Position numbers and translations under genes: made by a program. Below are positions 1 through 10,839 of a DNA stretch of 64,000 nt, one piece after another. Under the pieces are notes generated by a model. The model searched no databases. It was given only the letters and a program-made list of their open reading frames with translations, and was not told the DNA's origin. Numbering within the stretch: position 1 is the stretch's first letter; each line of letters starts with the position of its first letter. This DNA is from Acidiphilium sp. PA (GTDB lineage: Bacteria > Pseudomonadota > Alphaproteobacteria > Acetobacterales > Acetobacteraceae): contig NZ_JAIMBY010000010.1 of assembly GCF_026191915.1 (NCBI RefSeq), forward strand, positions 86,662 through 150,661. The letters run 5' to 3'.

Positions 1-3000
1 CGCGGCGCAGAGAACGCTCAGTACCGTCACGGACACGGCAACGCGAGCAGCAATATCATATTTTATATCATAGATGCGCGTGGCGAAGAGTTGACCGAGA
101 AATCACCAGAATACCGAATCGGCAGCGTTGGATCGGGAGCAACCGTTGTTCAAGGTACCAACATTAATATCACGTTGACTCAAAATGTCTTTCCTGCCTC
201 GATCGCACCGGAGTTCCTTCCCGAACCCCTAAAGTCAGTGATGCAATCGCAACCTCCGTCCAAGTCTTCTTTGCAGATGATGCCGACGGATCTCCGAGAC
301 CCAGAGGACCCGCTTGATACGAAAATTGGAGAAATTAATAAACTTGTTGGAGATGGCTCCCTATTAGCCGCTCGGAAAGCATATGAACGCCTCTGGAACA
401 CAGACGCACCGAAAGCGTCACCGCGCTCAAGGCACCGACTGCGTGCCAATATTGGTCATACATACCTGCTTCTGAATGAAAAGCAAAAAGCGATTACGGA
501 ACTACATCTCGCCTATCAAGAAGGGCCAGATTTGCCAGCGGCGCAAGCATCGCTGGCTTTGGCTCTATTACTACAAGGTGAGACCAACAAGGCGTTTGAA
601 TGCGCCAAAGAGGTACTTGAGCAAGATAAGACCAACCTTCAGGCCGCTTGTGTCATCTTGGACACGGCTCCTGCGGATCTTTCCGCAGCCGCAGTGAAAG
701 GCCTACTGCCAGTAGACCTTCACAAAAAGAAGGAGGTGTTATTAGGTCTTTCAGCGCGAGCGTCTACAGGCGGGGAAGCAAACGACGCTGAAGCATATGC
801 GCGCGCGGCGTTGCACTCAGCGCCCAACGATTGGCATGTATTGGCGGCACTGGCCATTGCGCTCCTTGCGCCGCTCTCTGATCTTGTCGGCGTACGCTAT
901 ACGCGCTTCATTCCAAAAGATTTTGAACGAAAGTTTGATGAAGGTCTTCGGCTACTTCGTCGTTCATGGGCGATCGTAAAAACGAGAGATGACGCAATTT
1001 GTAGCGCCTACGTTGCCGCTAACTTGGTTGCAACGCTAGAGGTTGCGGACGAGCCAGTAGAGGCTGCGGAAGTTCTCGCCGAAGCTGTCGCGGTAGCGCC
1101 TAATGACCCTCATATTATTCGGGAGGTCGTGAACCGTTGCGTGGCGAACAGCGATTGGCCGGGAATTTTGAGGTGGCTCGACAAAATCTCCCCTGAAGAC
1201 AAATTGCCATCCGATAGACTCGTTGCCTTCCAAGCTAGAATTGAAACAGGGGATGCCGAGCGCGTTCTAATCGAGGCAGAAGAATTTCAGCGTAGCGTTG
1301 AAGATATTCGATTGATCGAGATGAGTGGCGCCGCTCGGATTGATGCTGCATCAACGGTAAATAAGCTTAACGCATGCCTAGATGAAGTGTTAGCAAAATC
1401 TCCTGAATCTATCATCTTGCGATCTATAGCCATATTCCGACTCCCTGACGGCGATCCAAAAATTCCAATACTTTTAGATGAAATAGGAGCGATTGCTGAT
1501 CAAGAAAAGGATCCGCGTCAGCGAGTGTTTGCTGCCGACGCTTATTTCCACCGTGGACATTTTGGTAAAGCGGCGGACCTCTATCAGACAATCGACAGCA
1601 CCATAAGCAAAGGGCCTATTCTACAAAAATATTTGACGGCCCTACATTTCGCTGACCGACGCGCAGACGCTAGGACTTTGTTCGAGAAATCCGACCCAAA
1701 ATTGCGATTGGCACCGGAATTCGGCCGTCTCGGTGTCGCTATCTACGAGCGATCTGGTTTGCTAAAAGAGGCTCGCAAACTGCTTGAACAGCTTCTAAAC
1801 GCGTATGGGAATCTGGAAGACAGAGTCTATTGGATCAGACTGCTGGAACGTCTACGGGACGTGAATTCAATAAAACGATACCTCACAACCGTAAAGGCTG
1901 ATCAGATAGGTCCGCCAAGAATCCTCATTTTCCTTGCCCAAGCCATCGATAAATATATCGGTGGCGCGAACTCTCTTCCGATTGCATACCGAGCGTTAAG
2001 GGACGGATTTGACGACGAACAAGTTCATTTAGGATATGCTTTTGGCCTATTTGTAACGGGAAACGTGAATCGTTATCTGAGTAACCCTCCAACGGAAGTC
2101 GGCAATGATACAGCCGTAGTTTTGAGGGAGGTTGAGACCGGAATCGATATTTCACGAATTTTGGAAACGCTGAATCCTCGCAAACTAGAACTAAATGAAA
2201 TCAACATTTTTGATCCTTTCGCACAAATGTTGATTGGAAAGACAGTCGGCGATGTCATCGAAATTCCAAACATGTCTATGGGCGTCAAACGATATATTAT
2301 AAAAAACATTCATAATAAATATCTCTTTGCACATATTAGAACTCTTGAACAGTTTGGGCGTTTATTCCCGGCTAGTCAGGCTATGGCATCGCTCGATGTT
2401 GGCCCATCGCCCGGGCTTGAATCTTTCCAACCAATCATAGACGTAGCCAAGCGCAGACACGAAGCCGGCAAATTCGTGTTCGATACATATAAGGCAACAC
2501 CAATTCCGATTGGCATGATTGCCAAATCTCTTTCGATCTCACCACTCGATGCTGTCTTGGTATTGCTCTACCGGGACAAAGCTGAGCTGAGATGCAGCAT
2601 CGGCAATACTATAGAGATCAGCAAAGCACGAGAGGCAATAGCCCAGGCGACGCGAACAATCGTTGATCCAGTGACGTTATTTACTCTTGTCAAATTGGGT
2701 GTTGCGTCATTGATAAAGGAAATGTGCCCTAAACTATCGGTTGTTCAAACGTCGATTGATATGATTCAGCAGTTTTCGGATGAACATGAACAGAAAAATA
2801 CCAGAGGAGGTGGGACGCTCGGCTGGGACGGTACTCAGTTACAAATGACAAGATTTAGCGACGGGAATTTAACGGAGATTGCTGGACTTGCTTCTGAAGC
2901 ATTACAATTTGCAAAATCGCTAGACCTTGTACCGGCAGAAGGTGGTCATCCTATTTCATCCGGTGGTCGTGAGATTTTAGAAGGGCTGAATCCAGCGTTT

Positions 3001-3696
3001 ATTGACAGTATACTTGCATCGCAGATGGAGCAATCTATTTTTCTTACCGATGATTTGGCTTTGAGATTATTAGCAGAAGAAACGGCTGGAGTAAAAGGGG
3101 TGTGGACGCATTCGTTTGTACAATTTAGTGCAGATAACAGAAAAATTCGGAGAGAGTTACTGAACCTTATAACATATAAGCTTGAGACGTCTGGATTTAA
3201 CTTTCTTTCTGTTTCGAGTAATGACATTCTGGCAGAATTACGTGTAACCAATTGGAAAATAAACGATGTATTACGATCGTTAATGCGCTTGCTTTCAAGA
3301 CCGACGAATTTTCGTCCAAGCGTTATTATTGTCTTGGTAGAAATAATTTGCCGCTCGTGGAATGAAAAGCCATCTATAACAGAATTTTATAATTTAATCG
3401 GGCTCCTGCTGCAGGAGTTTCTGAGTCGACATACTTCAGAAGTGTGCATTGCGATATTTTCAGAGGCCTGTAAGTTTATGTACGAGTCAATCGTGGGAGA
3501 AAACCGTAAGACAAACGTGAAAAAAACCCTGCGGTCAACTACATGTTATACTGGAATTGAGGTCGTGTTGGAAAAAATTGACCGGTTTAAGCTTCCTATG
3601 CTGACAGAAATATTCGGCATTATTGGATATCAAATCGAAGGGCGTGGAATTGGGAGCCTCGCAGACCTTCTGAATTGGACAAAAGACGTTTTGTGA
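1..3696 (+). CDS. TPR-GreAB-C-PIN predicted conflict-system protein (5' partial)
   Basis: The frame is open from base 1, so the gene probably begins outside the window; the first start-like codon, TTG at 91, has no convincing ribosome binding site. Numbering from that TTG: helical TPR-like repeats span about 80-690; residues 708-740 (DPFAQMLIGKTVGDVIEIP and following) match the C-terminal fold of GreA/GreB; residues 855-1010 look like a PIN nuclease, with acidic residues at D859, D890 and D987/D988 (the last in LTDDLALRLLAEE). The remaining 190 residues are helical and unrecognised. This domain order is known from proteins predicted to act in anti-phage or self/non-self conflict, with PIN as the RNA-cutting effector; the role here is inferred. 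GC content is far lower (about 45-50 %, falling toward the 3' end) than in neighbouring genes, which suggests transfer. Confidence 0.72.
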   Translation, partial: RGAENAQYRHGHGNASSNIIFYIIDARGEELTEKSPEYRIGSVGSGATVVQGTNINITLTQNVFPASIAPEFLPEPLKSVMQSQPPSKSSLQMMPTDLRDPEDPLDTKIGEINKLVGDGSLLAARKAYERLWNTDAPKASPRSRHRLRANIGHTYLLLNEKQKAITELHLAYQEGPDLPAAQASLALALLLQGETNKAFECAKEVLEQDKTNLQAACVILDTAPADLSAAAVKGLLPVDLHKKKEVLLGLSARASTGGEANDAEAYARAALHSAPNDWHVLAALAIALLAPLSDLVGVRYTRFIPKDFERKFDEGLRLLRRSWAIVKTRDDAICSAYVAANLVATLEVADEPVEAAEVLAEAVAVAPNDPHIIREVVNRCVANSDWPGILRWLDKISPEDKLPSDRLVAFQARIETGDAERVLIEAEEFQRSVEDIRLIEMSGAARIDAASTVNKLNACLDEVLAKSPESIILRSIAIFRLPDGDPKIPILLDEIGAIADQEKDPRQRVFAADAYFHRGHFGKAADLYQTIDSTISKGPILQKYLTALHFADRRADARTLFEKSDPKLRLAPEFGRLGVAIYERSGLLKEARKLLEQLLNAYGNLEDRVYWIRLLERLRDVNSIKRYLTTVKADQIGPPRILIFLAQAIDKYIGGANSLPIAYRALRDGFDDEQVHLGYAFGLFVTGNVNRYLSNPPTEVGNDTAVVLREVETGIDISRILETLNPRKLELNEINIFDPFAQMLIGKTVGDVIEIPNMSMGVKRYIIKNIHNKYLFAHIRTLEQFGRLFPASQAMASLDVGPSPGLESFQPIIDVAKRRHEAGKFVFDTYKATPIPIGMIAKSLSISPLDAVLVLLYRDKAELRCSIGNTIEISKAREAIAQATRTIVDPVTLFTLVKLGVASLIKEMCPKLSVVQTSIDMIQQFSDEHEQKNTRGGGTLGWDGTQLQMTRFSDGNLTEIAGLASEALQFAKSLDLVPAEGGHPISSGGREILEGLNPAFIDSILASQMEQSIFLTDDLALRLLAEETAGVKGVWTHSFVQFSADNRKIRRELLNLITYKLETSGFNFLSVSSNDILAELRVTNWKINDVLRSLMRLLSRPTNFRPSVIIVLVEIICRSWNEKPSITEFYNLIGLLLQEFLSRHTSEVCIAIFSEACKFMYESIVGENRKTNVKKTLRSTTCYTGIEVVLEKIDRFKLPMLTEIFGIIGYQIEGRGIGSLADLLNWTKDVL

Positions 3697-4167
3697 TCCG
3701 TCTTTCAAGCCAACCTAAAATGCGATTGCCCGAGTTGAATGCGATTCCGACCCGAGACTGTAACCCCAAAGTAGGTTCATCCGTTTTGGCCAAAGCTAAC
3801 CGGCCGGCGAAGGTCCGCTCCAGCCCGGCCACGCCCGAAATCCGACAATCGCCCTTCCACCAAACCGTAACATACCGTGCCGCAGAACTTGTAAAATCCG
3901 CGATACTCAAGCGACCGTCCCGGTAGCGTGGCATGTCCCTGTCGCGCATCTTTGTTGGGCATCGCCTCTACCGCGCGACCTGAAGTGCGGCAGCAAGTGG
4001 AGCAACCATTTGTTCTGAGTCTTCCATCCATCGCATGATCTGATGATGTCTGCCGCCGTGCGTGCATCGGCGATTGCGCGGTCGCAAAACTGGGTATCTC
4101 CTAACACCCAGCACCCGAACCTCCCCCAACCGCCCGCCGCTGACCCCACCACACCCGCTCAACGAAC
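3697..4167. other. Gene-free spacer after the AT-rich gene
   Basis: No convincing gene is seen. Base composition rises back to the host level across the segment, so the edge of the transferred block probably lies here. A short minus-strand peptide around 3980-4060 ends in a stop and could be a gene remnant, but it matches nothing I recognise. A weak 6-bp inverted repeat lies near 4092-4113. No tRNA or integrase was found. Confidence 0.5.
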
Positions 4168-4207
4168 AAAAGTTTTTTGCTTCTTTTTTACAAAAAGGAA
4201 GCGCTTG
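4168..4207 (+). repeat. AT-rich hairpin repeat, copy 1
   Basis: An AAAAGTTTTTT anchor is followed by a hairpin of GCTTCTTTTTT paired with AAAAAGGAAGC, ending 61 bases before the start of the proline-rich gene. One arm position differs from the perfect palindrome seen in other copies. Confidence 0.8.
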
Positions 4208-4267
4208 CTTTCCCTTGCCTAACTTTTCCCTTTCTCACCCCCCACCGCTCATGGTCTAACCCTACCC

Positions 4268-4987
4268 ATGATCGCAAACGCGCCGTTCATGCCTGCCGAC
4301 CCGACCGAGCGCTTCACGGTGATCTTCCGTGCCCTGCAGCGCTCCGTCGCCGACAACGGCTACCGCCTCAAAATCCACGGCCCGCTCATCGTCCTGATCT
4401 GGAACTACCTCGCCCGCCAGATCGCCCGCTTCGCCCGCATCGCATCCCGCCCACCACAATCCCCCCGCACCCGCACCCGCGCTCCCAGACCGGTCGAGCG
4501 CGAACCCGCCACCCCCAAACCCAAACCACCCCTCACGCTCCCCCGCGGCTTCGCCTGGCTGATCCGCCTGCTGCCCAACGGCCCCGCCACCGTCGTCGCC
4601 GGTGCCGCCGCCCGCGCCGATCTCCAGCTTTTCATGGAAGACCCCATCGTGCTGGACCTGCTGGCCACCCACCCCAGCCTCGGCCGCATCCTCCGCCCCC
4701 TCCACACCATGCTCGGCCTGCGTCCCCCCCAAATCATCAAACGCCCCAGAAAACCCCGGAGCGCACCCACCAACCCCGCCACCCCCCGCCCCAAACGCCC
4801 CCGCCCCAAGCGCCAGCCCGACTTCATGGCCCAATACAAAGTCAACCCCGACGGCAGCATCGACTTCACCCCCGAACAACTCCGCGACATCCTCGGCCCA
4901 CCCCCACCACCCGTGCCCCCCTGGCACCACCCCTTCGTGCCCTCGTTCGATGCCAAAAAAATGTGGCGCAAAGGCCCACGGGGCTGA
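4268..4987 (+). CDS. Proline-rich hypothetical protein, paralogue of the gene at 42912-43496
   Basis: The 239-residue protein has a helical N-terminal segment (about 10-60), a basic Pro/Arg linker, a conserved middle block (about 93-160, including AWLIRLLP, MEDP and RILRPLHTMLGL) and a Pro/Lys/Arg-rich tail. The same segments, in the same order, are found in the protein encoded on the minus strand at 42912-43496, so both belong to one family, probably restricted to this bacterial lineage. No enzymatic motif, signal peptide or clear membrane helix is visible, and the function is unknown. The ATG at 4268 was chosen; an ATG seven codons downstream is an alternative. The overlapping proline/arginine-rich frames are GC-driven shadows. 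A dispersed AT-rich hairpin lies just upstream. Confidence 0.65.
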   Translation: MIANAPFMPADPTERFTVIFRALQRSVADNGYRLKIHGPLIVLIWNYLARQIARFARIASRPPQSPRTRTRAPRPVEREPATPKPKPPLTLPRGFAWLIRLLPNGPATVVAGAAARADLQLFMEDPIVLDLLATHPSLGRILRPLHTMLGLRPPQIIKRPRKPRSAPTNPATPRPKRPRPKRQPDFMAQYKVNPDGSIDFTPEQLRDILGPPPPPVPPWHHPFVPSFDAKKMWRKGPRG

Positions 4988-5052
4988 CGCACGCCTAATT
5001 CGTTACGATATCGCAACAAATTGGGCGCAATTCAGCGTCACAACGCCCAAAT

Positions 5053-5676
5053 CTAGGCCGAACGCTGCGCCCGCCCGCGCCAGATCCGCACCCCATACCA
5101 CACGATCAGCACCGCCAGCACCGCAACCGTTGCAATCGTGAAATCATGCATCACCGCATGCAGCCGCTTGTTGGTCTCCCACGCCTTGCCAAGCCGAAAC
5201 CCGACATAGGCAAGCACGAGGCACCACGGCAGCGACCCGATGAACGTATAGGCCTGAAACTTCCAGAAATTCATCCGCGCCATGCCGGCCGGCAGCGCGA
5301 TATACGTCCGCACCACCGGCAGCATCCGGCTGACCAGCACGGTCACCGACCCATAACGCCCAAAAAACCCCTCAACCCGGGTCAGTTCCGCCTCATCGAG
5401 CAGAACATACCGCCCGAACCGCTCCACCAGCGGCCGCCCGCCGGCATAACCCACCGCATAAGCGACCGTGGAGCCAATATTGCAGCCCAGCGCGCCGACA
5501 ATCGCGACCAGCCACAAATCGAACCGCCCGGTCGAGACCAGATAACCCGCAAACGGCAAAATCACTTCGGACGGCAGTGGAATACATGCCGATTCCAGCG
5601 CCATCAGCACCGCGATACCGGCGTACCCCAACGAAGAAATCGTCGCGATAACGAAATGCGCGAGCGCGGCGATCAA
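5053..5676 (-). CDS. DedA family membrane protein
   Basis: A 207-residue integral inner-membrane protein of the DedA (SNARE-associated/VTT) family. Bacterial members are implicated in polyprenyl-phosphate or phospholipid translocation and membrane homeostasis. Diagnostic segments are [19 protein letters not shown] near residue 28, a glycine-rich [17 protein letters not shown] segment, FFGRYG, and [20 protein letters not shown] near residue 120, with further hydrophobic helices to the C terminus. The start is TTG at 5676, overlapping the TGA stop of cysK (TTGA), so the gene is probably translationally coupled behind cysK. Length is normal for the family. The transported substrate cannot be deduced here. 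Confidence 0.88.
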   Translation of the reverse strand: MIAALAHFVIATISSLGYAGIAVLMALESACIPLPSEVILPFAGYLVSTGRFDLWLVAIVGALGCNIGSTVAYAVGYAGGRPLVERFGRYVLLDEAELTRVEGFFGRYGSVTVLVSRMLPVVRTYIALPAGMARMNFWKFQAYTFIGSLPWCLVLAYVGFRLGKAWETNKRLHAVMHDFTIATVAVLAVLIVWYGVRIWRGRAQRSA

Positions 5677-6605
5677 TCCGTCAATCCCGCGAACAGCGGC
5701 GTCGACAGATACCGCTCCCCATAGGACGCAATGATCGCAACGATCAATTTACCGGCCGACTCCGGGCGCTTCGCCACCTCGATCGCGGCCCACAGCGCCG
5801 CGCCCGAGGAAATCCCCACCATCAGCCCCTCTTCGCGCGCCGCCCGCCTTGCCATGCCGATCGCATCTTCATTGGTGACCCGGATGATCTCGTCATAAAT
5901 CTCGGTATTCAGAATCTCCGGCACGAACCCCGCGCCCAGCCCCTGAATGCCATGCGGCCCTTTTTCGCCCCCCGAAAGCACCGGTGAGGCATCCGGCTCG
6001 ACCGCAACACAGCGGAACCCGGGCTTGTGCGCCTTCATGAACTCGCCCACCCCCGTCATCGTCCCGCCGGTGCCGACCCCTGCGATCAGAATATCCGCCG
6101 TGCCATCGGTATCGCGCCAGATCTCCTCGGCGGTCGTCCGCTTATGGACCGCCGGGTTGGCCCGGTTGGTGAATTGCTGCGGCATGAAATAATGCGGCCC
6201 GGACGCAACAATCGCCTCCGCCCGCTTGATCGACCCGGAAATCCCCTCCGCCCCCGGCGTCAGCACCAGCTCGGCGCCATACCCGCGCAGCACCGCACGG
6301 CGCTCCTTGCTCACGGAATCCGGCATCGTGATGATGCACTTATAACCCTTCGCCGCGCACACCATGGCCAGCGCAATGCCGGTATTGCCCGATGTCGGCT
6401 CGACGATAATGCTGTGCTGATCGATCAGCCCCTCACGCTCCGCCGCCTCGATCATCGCCACGCCGATCCGGTCCTTGACCGAATTGGCCGGATTGAAAAA
6501 CTCGAGCTTCGCGACGATGGCACCCGGCAGCCCGGCCGCCAGCCGGTTGATGCGAACCAGCGGCGTATTGCCGACCAGTTCGGTGGCGTCCTTGGCGATC
6601 TTCAT
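5673..6605 (-). CDS. cysK: Cysteine synthase A (O-acetylserine sulfhydrylase)
   Basis: A PLP enzyme of 310 residues that makes L-cysteine from O-acetylserine and sulfide in the cytoplasm. The PLP lysine lies in [11 protein letters not shown], the phosphate/substrate loop is [12 protein letters not shown], and the glycine-rich cofactor loop is [10 protein letters not shown]. The frame stays open a further 19 codons upstream into the AT-rich hairpin repeat, but [19 protein letters not shown] at 6605 is the family start and is preceded by GGAGG. The gene overlaps the downstream dedA by four bases. The O-acetylserine-producing gene cysE is not in the window. Confidence 0.95.
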   Translation of the reverse strand: MKIAKDATELVGNTPLVRINRLAAGLPGAIVAKLEFFNPANSVKDRIGVAMIEAAEREGLIDQHSIIVEPTSGNTGIALAMVCAAKGYKCIITMPDSVSKERRAVLRGYGAELVLTPGAEGISGSIKRAEAIVASGPHYFMPQQFTNRANPAVHKRTTAEEIWRDTDGTADILIAGVGTGGTMTGVGEFMKAHKPGFRCVAVEPDASPVLSGGEKGPHGIQGLGAGFVPEILNTEIYDEIIRVTNEDAIGMARRAAREEGLMVGISSGAALWAAIEVAKRPESAGKLIVAIIASYGERYLSTPLFAGLTD

Positions 6606-6636
6606 CGGTGGTCCTCCCTGACGCAAGAAAGTAAGC

Positions 6637-6671
6637 GGTCCTTTTTTGTAAAAAAGGACCAAAAAACTTTT
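6637..6671 (-). repeat. AT-rich hairpin repeat, copy 2 (compensated arms)
   Basis: GGTCCTTTTTT and AAAAAAGGACC flank a GT loop and are followed by AAAAAACTTTT. Both arms differ from the common GCTTC/GAAGC version in a matched way, so pairing is kept. It lies 32 bases upstream of the cysK start and downstream of ilvC, where it could also end ilvC transcription. Confidence 0.85.
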
Positions 6672-6703
6672 ATTCGCTCTGGCGCCGCCGATCGGGTGGC
6701 CGC

Positions 6704-7840
<1,137 letters not shown>

Positions 7841-7871
7841 TTATTACGCCCCTCGCCGCAGCGCGCCGCCG

Positions 7872-8960
7872 CTATCCCAGCAGATGCGAGACGAAATGAA
7901 ACAGCCCGACATGCGCAAGGTCATGCACGGTCACGAAGATGATCAGCGACGCCAGCAGCGCCGCGCCGATCTGCAGGCCGATCTCCTGCGCCTTGCGCGG
8001 CAGCGCGCGGCCATACAGACCCTCGGCAGCGTAGAACAGCAGATGCCCGCCATCGAGAATCGGGATCGGCACCAGATTGATCAGACCGAGATTGACCGAG
8101 AGCAACGCAATGAACGAGGCGAAATCGGCCAGCCCGAGCGAGGCGGCCTGACCCGAAATCTGCGCGATGCGGATCGGCCCGCCGAGATTTTTCACGCCCT
8201 TCTGGTGCGCCACCAGATTCCACAGCCCATCGAGCGTCGCGGCGGCCGCGGCATAGGTTTCGAAGGCCCCCGCCCGGATCGCTTCCGGCGGCGCGAGCCG
8301 GCGGAGTTTGACATCGGCCCCCATGATGCCGAGTTCACCCAGCCGCCGGCCATCGACCATGTGCGACGCGGTGGTCAGGTTGGCCCCCCTGGCGATACCG
8401 TCATGGGTGTAGGTGATCGCGATGCGATCATCCGGGCGGGTGCTGATCAGTTTTTCGATATCCTCGAAACTCTTCACCTTCCGCCCATCGATGCTGGTGA
8501 TGCGATCCCCCTTGGCGATGCCGATCGCCGCAGCCGGCGTGTTGGGCATCACCTGGCTGACCACCGGCAGCACGGTCGGCGCACCGGCGGTCGCGAATAT
8601 GACGGTGAACAGCACGAAGGCGAGCAGCATGTTCGCCGCCGGCCCGGCCGCGACAATCGCCGCGCGCGCGGCGAGCGATTTGGTGCGGAAACTATCGGGC
8701 GCCACCTCGCCGCTGGTCTCGCCGCCAAGCTCGGCCCAGCCTTTCATGCGCACATAGCCGCCCAGCGGAATCGCGGCGATCTTCCACACGGTGCCGTGCC
8801 GGTCGGTGCGCGAGAGCAGCGCCGGGCCGAAGCCGAGCGAAAAGGTCTCGATCGCCACCCCCCGCCAGCGTGCGACCAGGTAATGCCCCAGTTCGTGCAC
8901 CGTGACGAGAATGCCGAGCACAACGATGAAGGCGGCCAGCGAGCGGATGAGGTCGATCAT
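7872..8960 (-). CDS. rseP: Site-2 intramembrane zinc metalloprotease (RIP family)
   Basis: A 362-residue inner-membrane protease that cuts anti-sigma factors and signal-peptide remnants within the membrane. The zinc motif HELGH lies near residue 23 in VTVHELGHYLVARWRGV. A single PDZ domain follows in the middle (GIAKGDRITSIDGRKVKSF), and the third metal ligand lies in NLVPIPILDGGHLLF near the C terminus. It ends the pyrH-frr-uppS-cdsA-dxr-rseP run, 20 bases after dxr. The outer-membrane assembly gene bamA, which often follows rseP in proteobacteria, is absent; ilvC follows instead. Confidence 0.94.
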   Translation of the reverse strand: MIDLIRSLAAFIVVLGILVTVHELGHYLVARWRGVAIETFSLGFGPALLSRTDRHGTVWKIAAIPLGGYVRMKGWAELGGETSGEVAPDSFRTKSLAARAAIVAAGPAANMLLAFVLFTVIFATAGAPTVLPVVSQVMPNTPAAAIGIAKGDRITSIDGRKVKSFEDIEKLISTRPDDRIAITYTHDGIARGANLTTASHMVDGRRLGELGIMGADVKLRRLAPPEAIRAGAFETYAAAAATLDGLWNLVAHQKGVKNLGGPIRIAQISGQAASLGLADFASFIALLSVNLGLINLVPIPILDGGHLLFYAAEGLYGRALPRKAQEIGLQIGAALLASLIIFVTVHDLAHVGLFHFVSHLLG

Positions 8961-8980
8961 GCCTCCGCTATATAGGATGT

Positions 8981-10156
8981 TCAGGCCGCGCGGGAGGCTG
9001 TTTTGGCGCCGAGTTCCGATTCCGTGATGGCGCGGGCCTCGGCGTCGAGCGCGAGCACCGCCGCAAGGTCGGCAATCGGCGGCGCGCCGAGCCGCTGCAT
9101 CACGGTCTCGACGATGGCGGCGATGTCGAGAAAGCCGATCCGCTTGGCCAGGAACGCCGCCACGGCGATCTCATTCGCCGCGTTCAGCACGGTCGATGCG
9201 CCCTGCCCGGCCTGCAGCGCCTCGCGCGCAAGGCGCAGCGCGGGGAAGCGGGCGGTATCGGGTGTCGCGAAATCGAGCCGCGCCACTGCCGCAAGGTCGA
9301 GCCGGGGCGAAGCTGTCGCGATCCGGGCCGGCCAGGCCAGCGTGTGCGCGATCGGGATGCGCATGTCCGGCGCGCCCATCTGCGCCAGCACCGAGCCATC
9401 GCGGTAGCAGACCATGCCGTGAATCACCGATTGCGGATGGATCAGCACCTCGATTTCGTCCACGCCGAGGTCGAAAATCCGCGCCGCCTCGATCACTTCG
9501 AGCCCCTTGTTGAACAGGGTCGCGGAATCGATGCTGATTTTCGCCCCCATCGACCAGACCGGATGTTTCAGCGCGCGTTCGGGCGTCGCCTCGCGCATCT
9601 CGGCCAGCGACGCATCGCGGAACGGACCGCCGGATGCCGTAAGGATGATTTTTTCGAGCGCATGGAGGTTGCCATCGGCGAGGGATTGGAAAATCGCATT
9701 ATGCTCGGAATCGACCGGCAGCAGCGTCGCCCCGGCCTGCGCGATCGCGCGCAGAAACACATCGCCCGCCGAAACCAGCGCCTCCTTGTTGGCGAGCGCG
9801 ATGGCGCGGCCGTTGGCGGTGGCCGCCAGCGTCGGCTCCAGCCCGGCGGTGCCGGTGATCGCGGCCATGGTCCAATCCGTCGCCCGCGCCGCCGCGCCGA
9901 TCACCGCATCCCGCCCGGCGGCGATGCGGATATTGGTGCCGGACAACGCATCGCGCAGCGCGGGGAAGGCCGATTCATTGGCGATCACCGCCACATCCGG
10001 CCGCAGCGCGCGCGCCTGCTCGGCCAGCAGCATCGCGTTGCTGCCCGCGATCAGCGCGTTGACCCGGTAGGCATCCGGCGTTTCCAGCAACAGATCGATC
10101 GTCTGGGTGCCGACGCTGCCGGTGGAACCGAGGATCGAAATGGTTTTCACCGCCAT
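8981..10156 (-). CDS. dxr: 1-deoxy-D-xylulose 5-phosphate reductoisomerase
   Basis: A 391-residue NADPH- and metal-dependent enzyme that converts DXP to 2-C-methyl-D-erythritol 4-phosphate, the committed step of the MEP isoprenoid pathway. Visible motifs are the NADPH-binding ILGSTGSVGTQTIDLL at the N terminus, LANKEALVSAG, the metal-binding PVDSEHNAIFQ and the substrate loop TASGGPFRD. It overlaps the end of cdsA by ten bases. Its product feeds undecaprenyl diphosphate synthesis by the co-oriented uppS. Confidence 0.96.
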   Translation of the reverse strand: MAVKTISILGSTGSVGTQTIDLLLETPDAYRVNALIAGSNAMLLAEQARALRPDVAVIANESAFPALRDALSGTNIRIAAGRDAVIGAAARATDWTMAAITGTAGLEPTLAATANGRAIALANKEALVSAGDVFLRAIAQAGATLLPVDSEHNAIFQSLADGNLHALEKIILTASGGPFRDASLAEMREATPERALKHPVWSMGAKISIDSATLFNKGLEVIEAARIFDLGVDEIEVLIHPQSVIHGMVCYRDGSVLAQMGAPDMRIPIAHTLAWPARIATASPRLDLAAVARLDFATPDTARFPALRLAREALQAGQGASTVLNAANEIAVAAFLAKRIGFLDIAAIVETVMQRLGAPPIADLAAVLALDAEARAITESELGAKTASRAA

Positions 10157-10839
10157 AGCGGAAGTCCTCCTTGGGCGAGCAGAGCGAGCAGGGCGGCAAG
10201 CGGGGCAGCGGCCAGAATCCCGTCGAGCCGGTCGAACAGGCCACCATGGCCGGGAATCGTGTTGCCGGAATCCTTGACCCCGAGATGGCGTTTCAGCGCG
10301 CTCTCGCCGAGGTCGCCAAGCTGGGACACCACCGAAATGGCTGCCGCCGGCAACAGGCCGAGCGGCCCGCCCGCAAAGATCATGCCGGCAAGCATCCCGA
10401 TCGCCAGACCACCGATCGCGCCGCTGACCGTCTTGCCCGGCGAAATCGCCGGCGCCAGCTTGCGCCCGCCGATCAGCCGGCCCACGATATAGGCGCCGAT
10501 ATCGGTCATCCAGACCACCAGCAGCAGGAACAGCACGTCATCGAGCCCGACATCCGGCCGGTTGCGCAGCCAGAGCAGGGCAAGACCGGGCAGCGCGGCA
10601 TAGGCGAGACCGGCCACCAGAAAACGGTCGCGCGTGCGCGGGGCCTCGAAATGGCTCAGGGCGCGCCATTCGCGCAGCAGGCCGATGAAAAACACCGCAA
10701 TCAGCGCATCCCAGACCAGGCCGCCCAGAATAAGCCCGAGCAAGGCGACCGGAATGAGCACGGCGGCCGAGGCGGTGCGAATCCCAAGATCCTGAAACCG
10801 GGCCCGGCGGGTTTTCGGGGGGGCCAGCTTCGCGCTCAT
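10147..10839 (-). CDS. cdsA: Phosphatidate cytidylyltransferase
   Basis: A 230-residue polytopic membrane enzyme that makes CDP-diacylglycerol from phosphatidate and CTP. The C-terminal family signature is complete: SQLGDLGESALKRHLGVKD, followed by SG and PGHGGLFDRLDG, with the catalytic aspartates. It is a little shorter than the E. coli enzyme, as is common in alphaproteobacteria. It overlaps uppS by four bases (ATGA) and dxr by ten, consistent with one transcript. Confidence 0.93.
   Translation of the reverse strand: MSAKLAPPKTRRARFQDLGIRTASAAVLIPVALLGLILGGLVWDALIAVFFIGLLREWRALSHFEAPRTRDRFLVAGLAYAALPGLALLWLRNRPDVGLDDVLFLLLVVWMTDIGAYIVGRLIGGRKLAPAISPGKTVSGAIGGLAIGMLAGMIFAGGPLGLLPAAAISVVSQLGDLGESALKRHLGVKDSGNTIPGHGGLFDRLDGILAAAPLAALLALLAQGGLPLWR

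Noticed and set aside
3675..3926. Short plus-strand frame after the AT-rich TPR gene
   Set aside because: No ribosome binding site, no recognisable family and basic low-information composition; it overlaps the real stop region.
4262..4930. Long glycine/alanine-rich open frame on the minus strand opposite the proline-rich gene
   Set aside because: Low-complexity translation produced by GC-rich codons of the plus-strand gene; the plus-strand frame is the one shared with the paralogue at 42912-43496.
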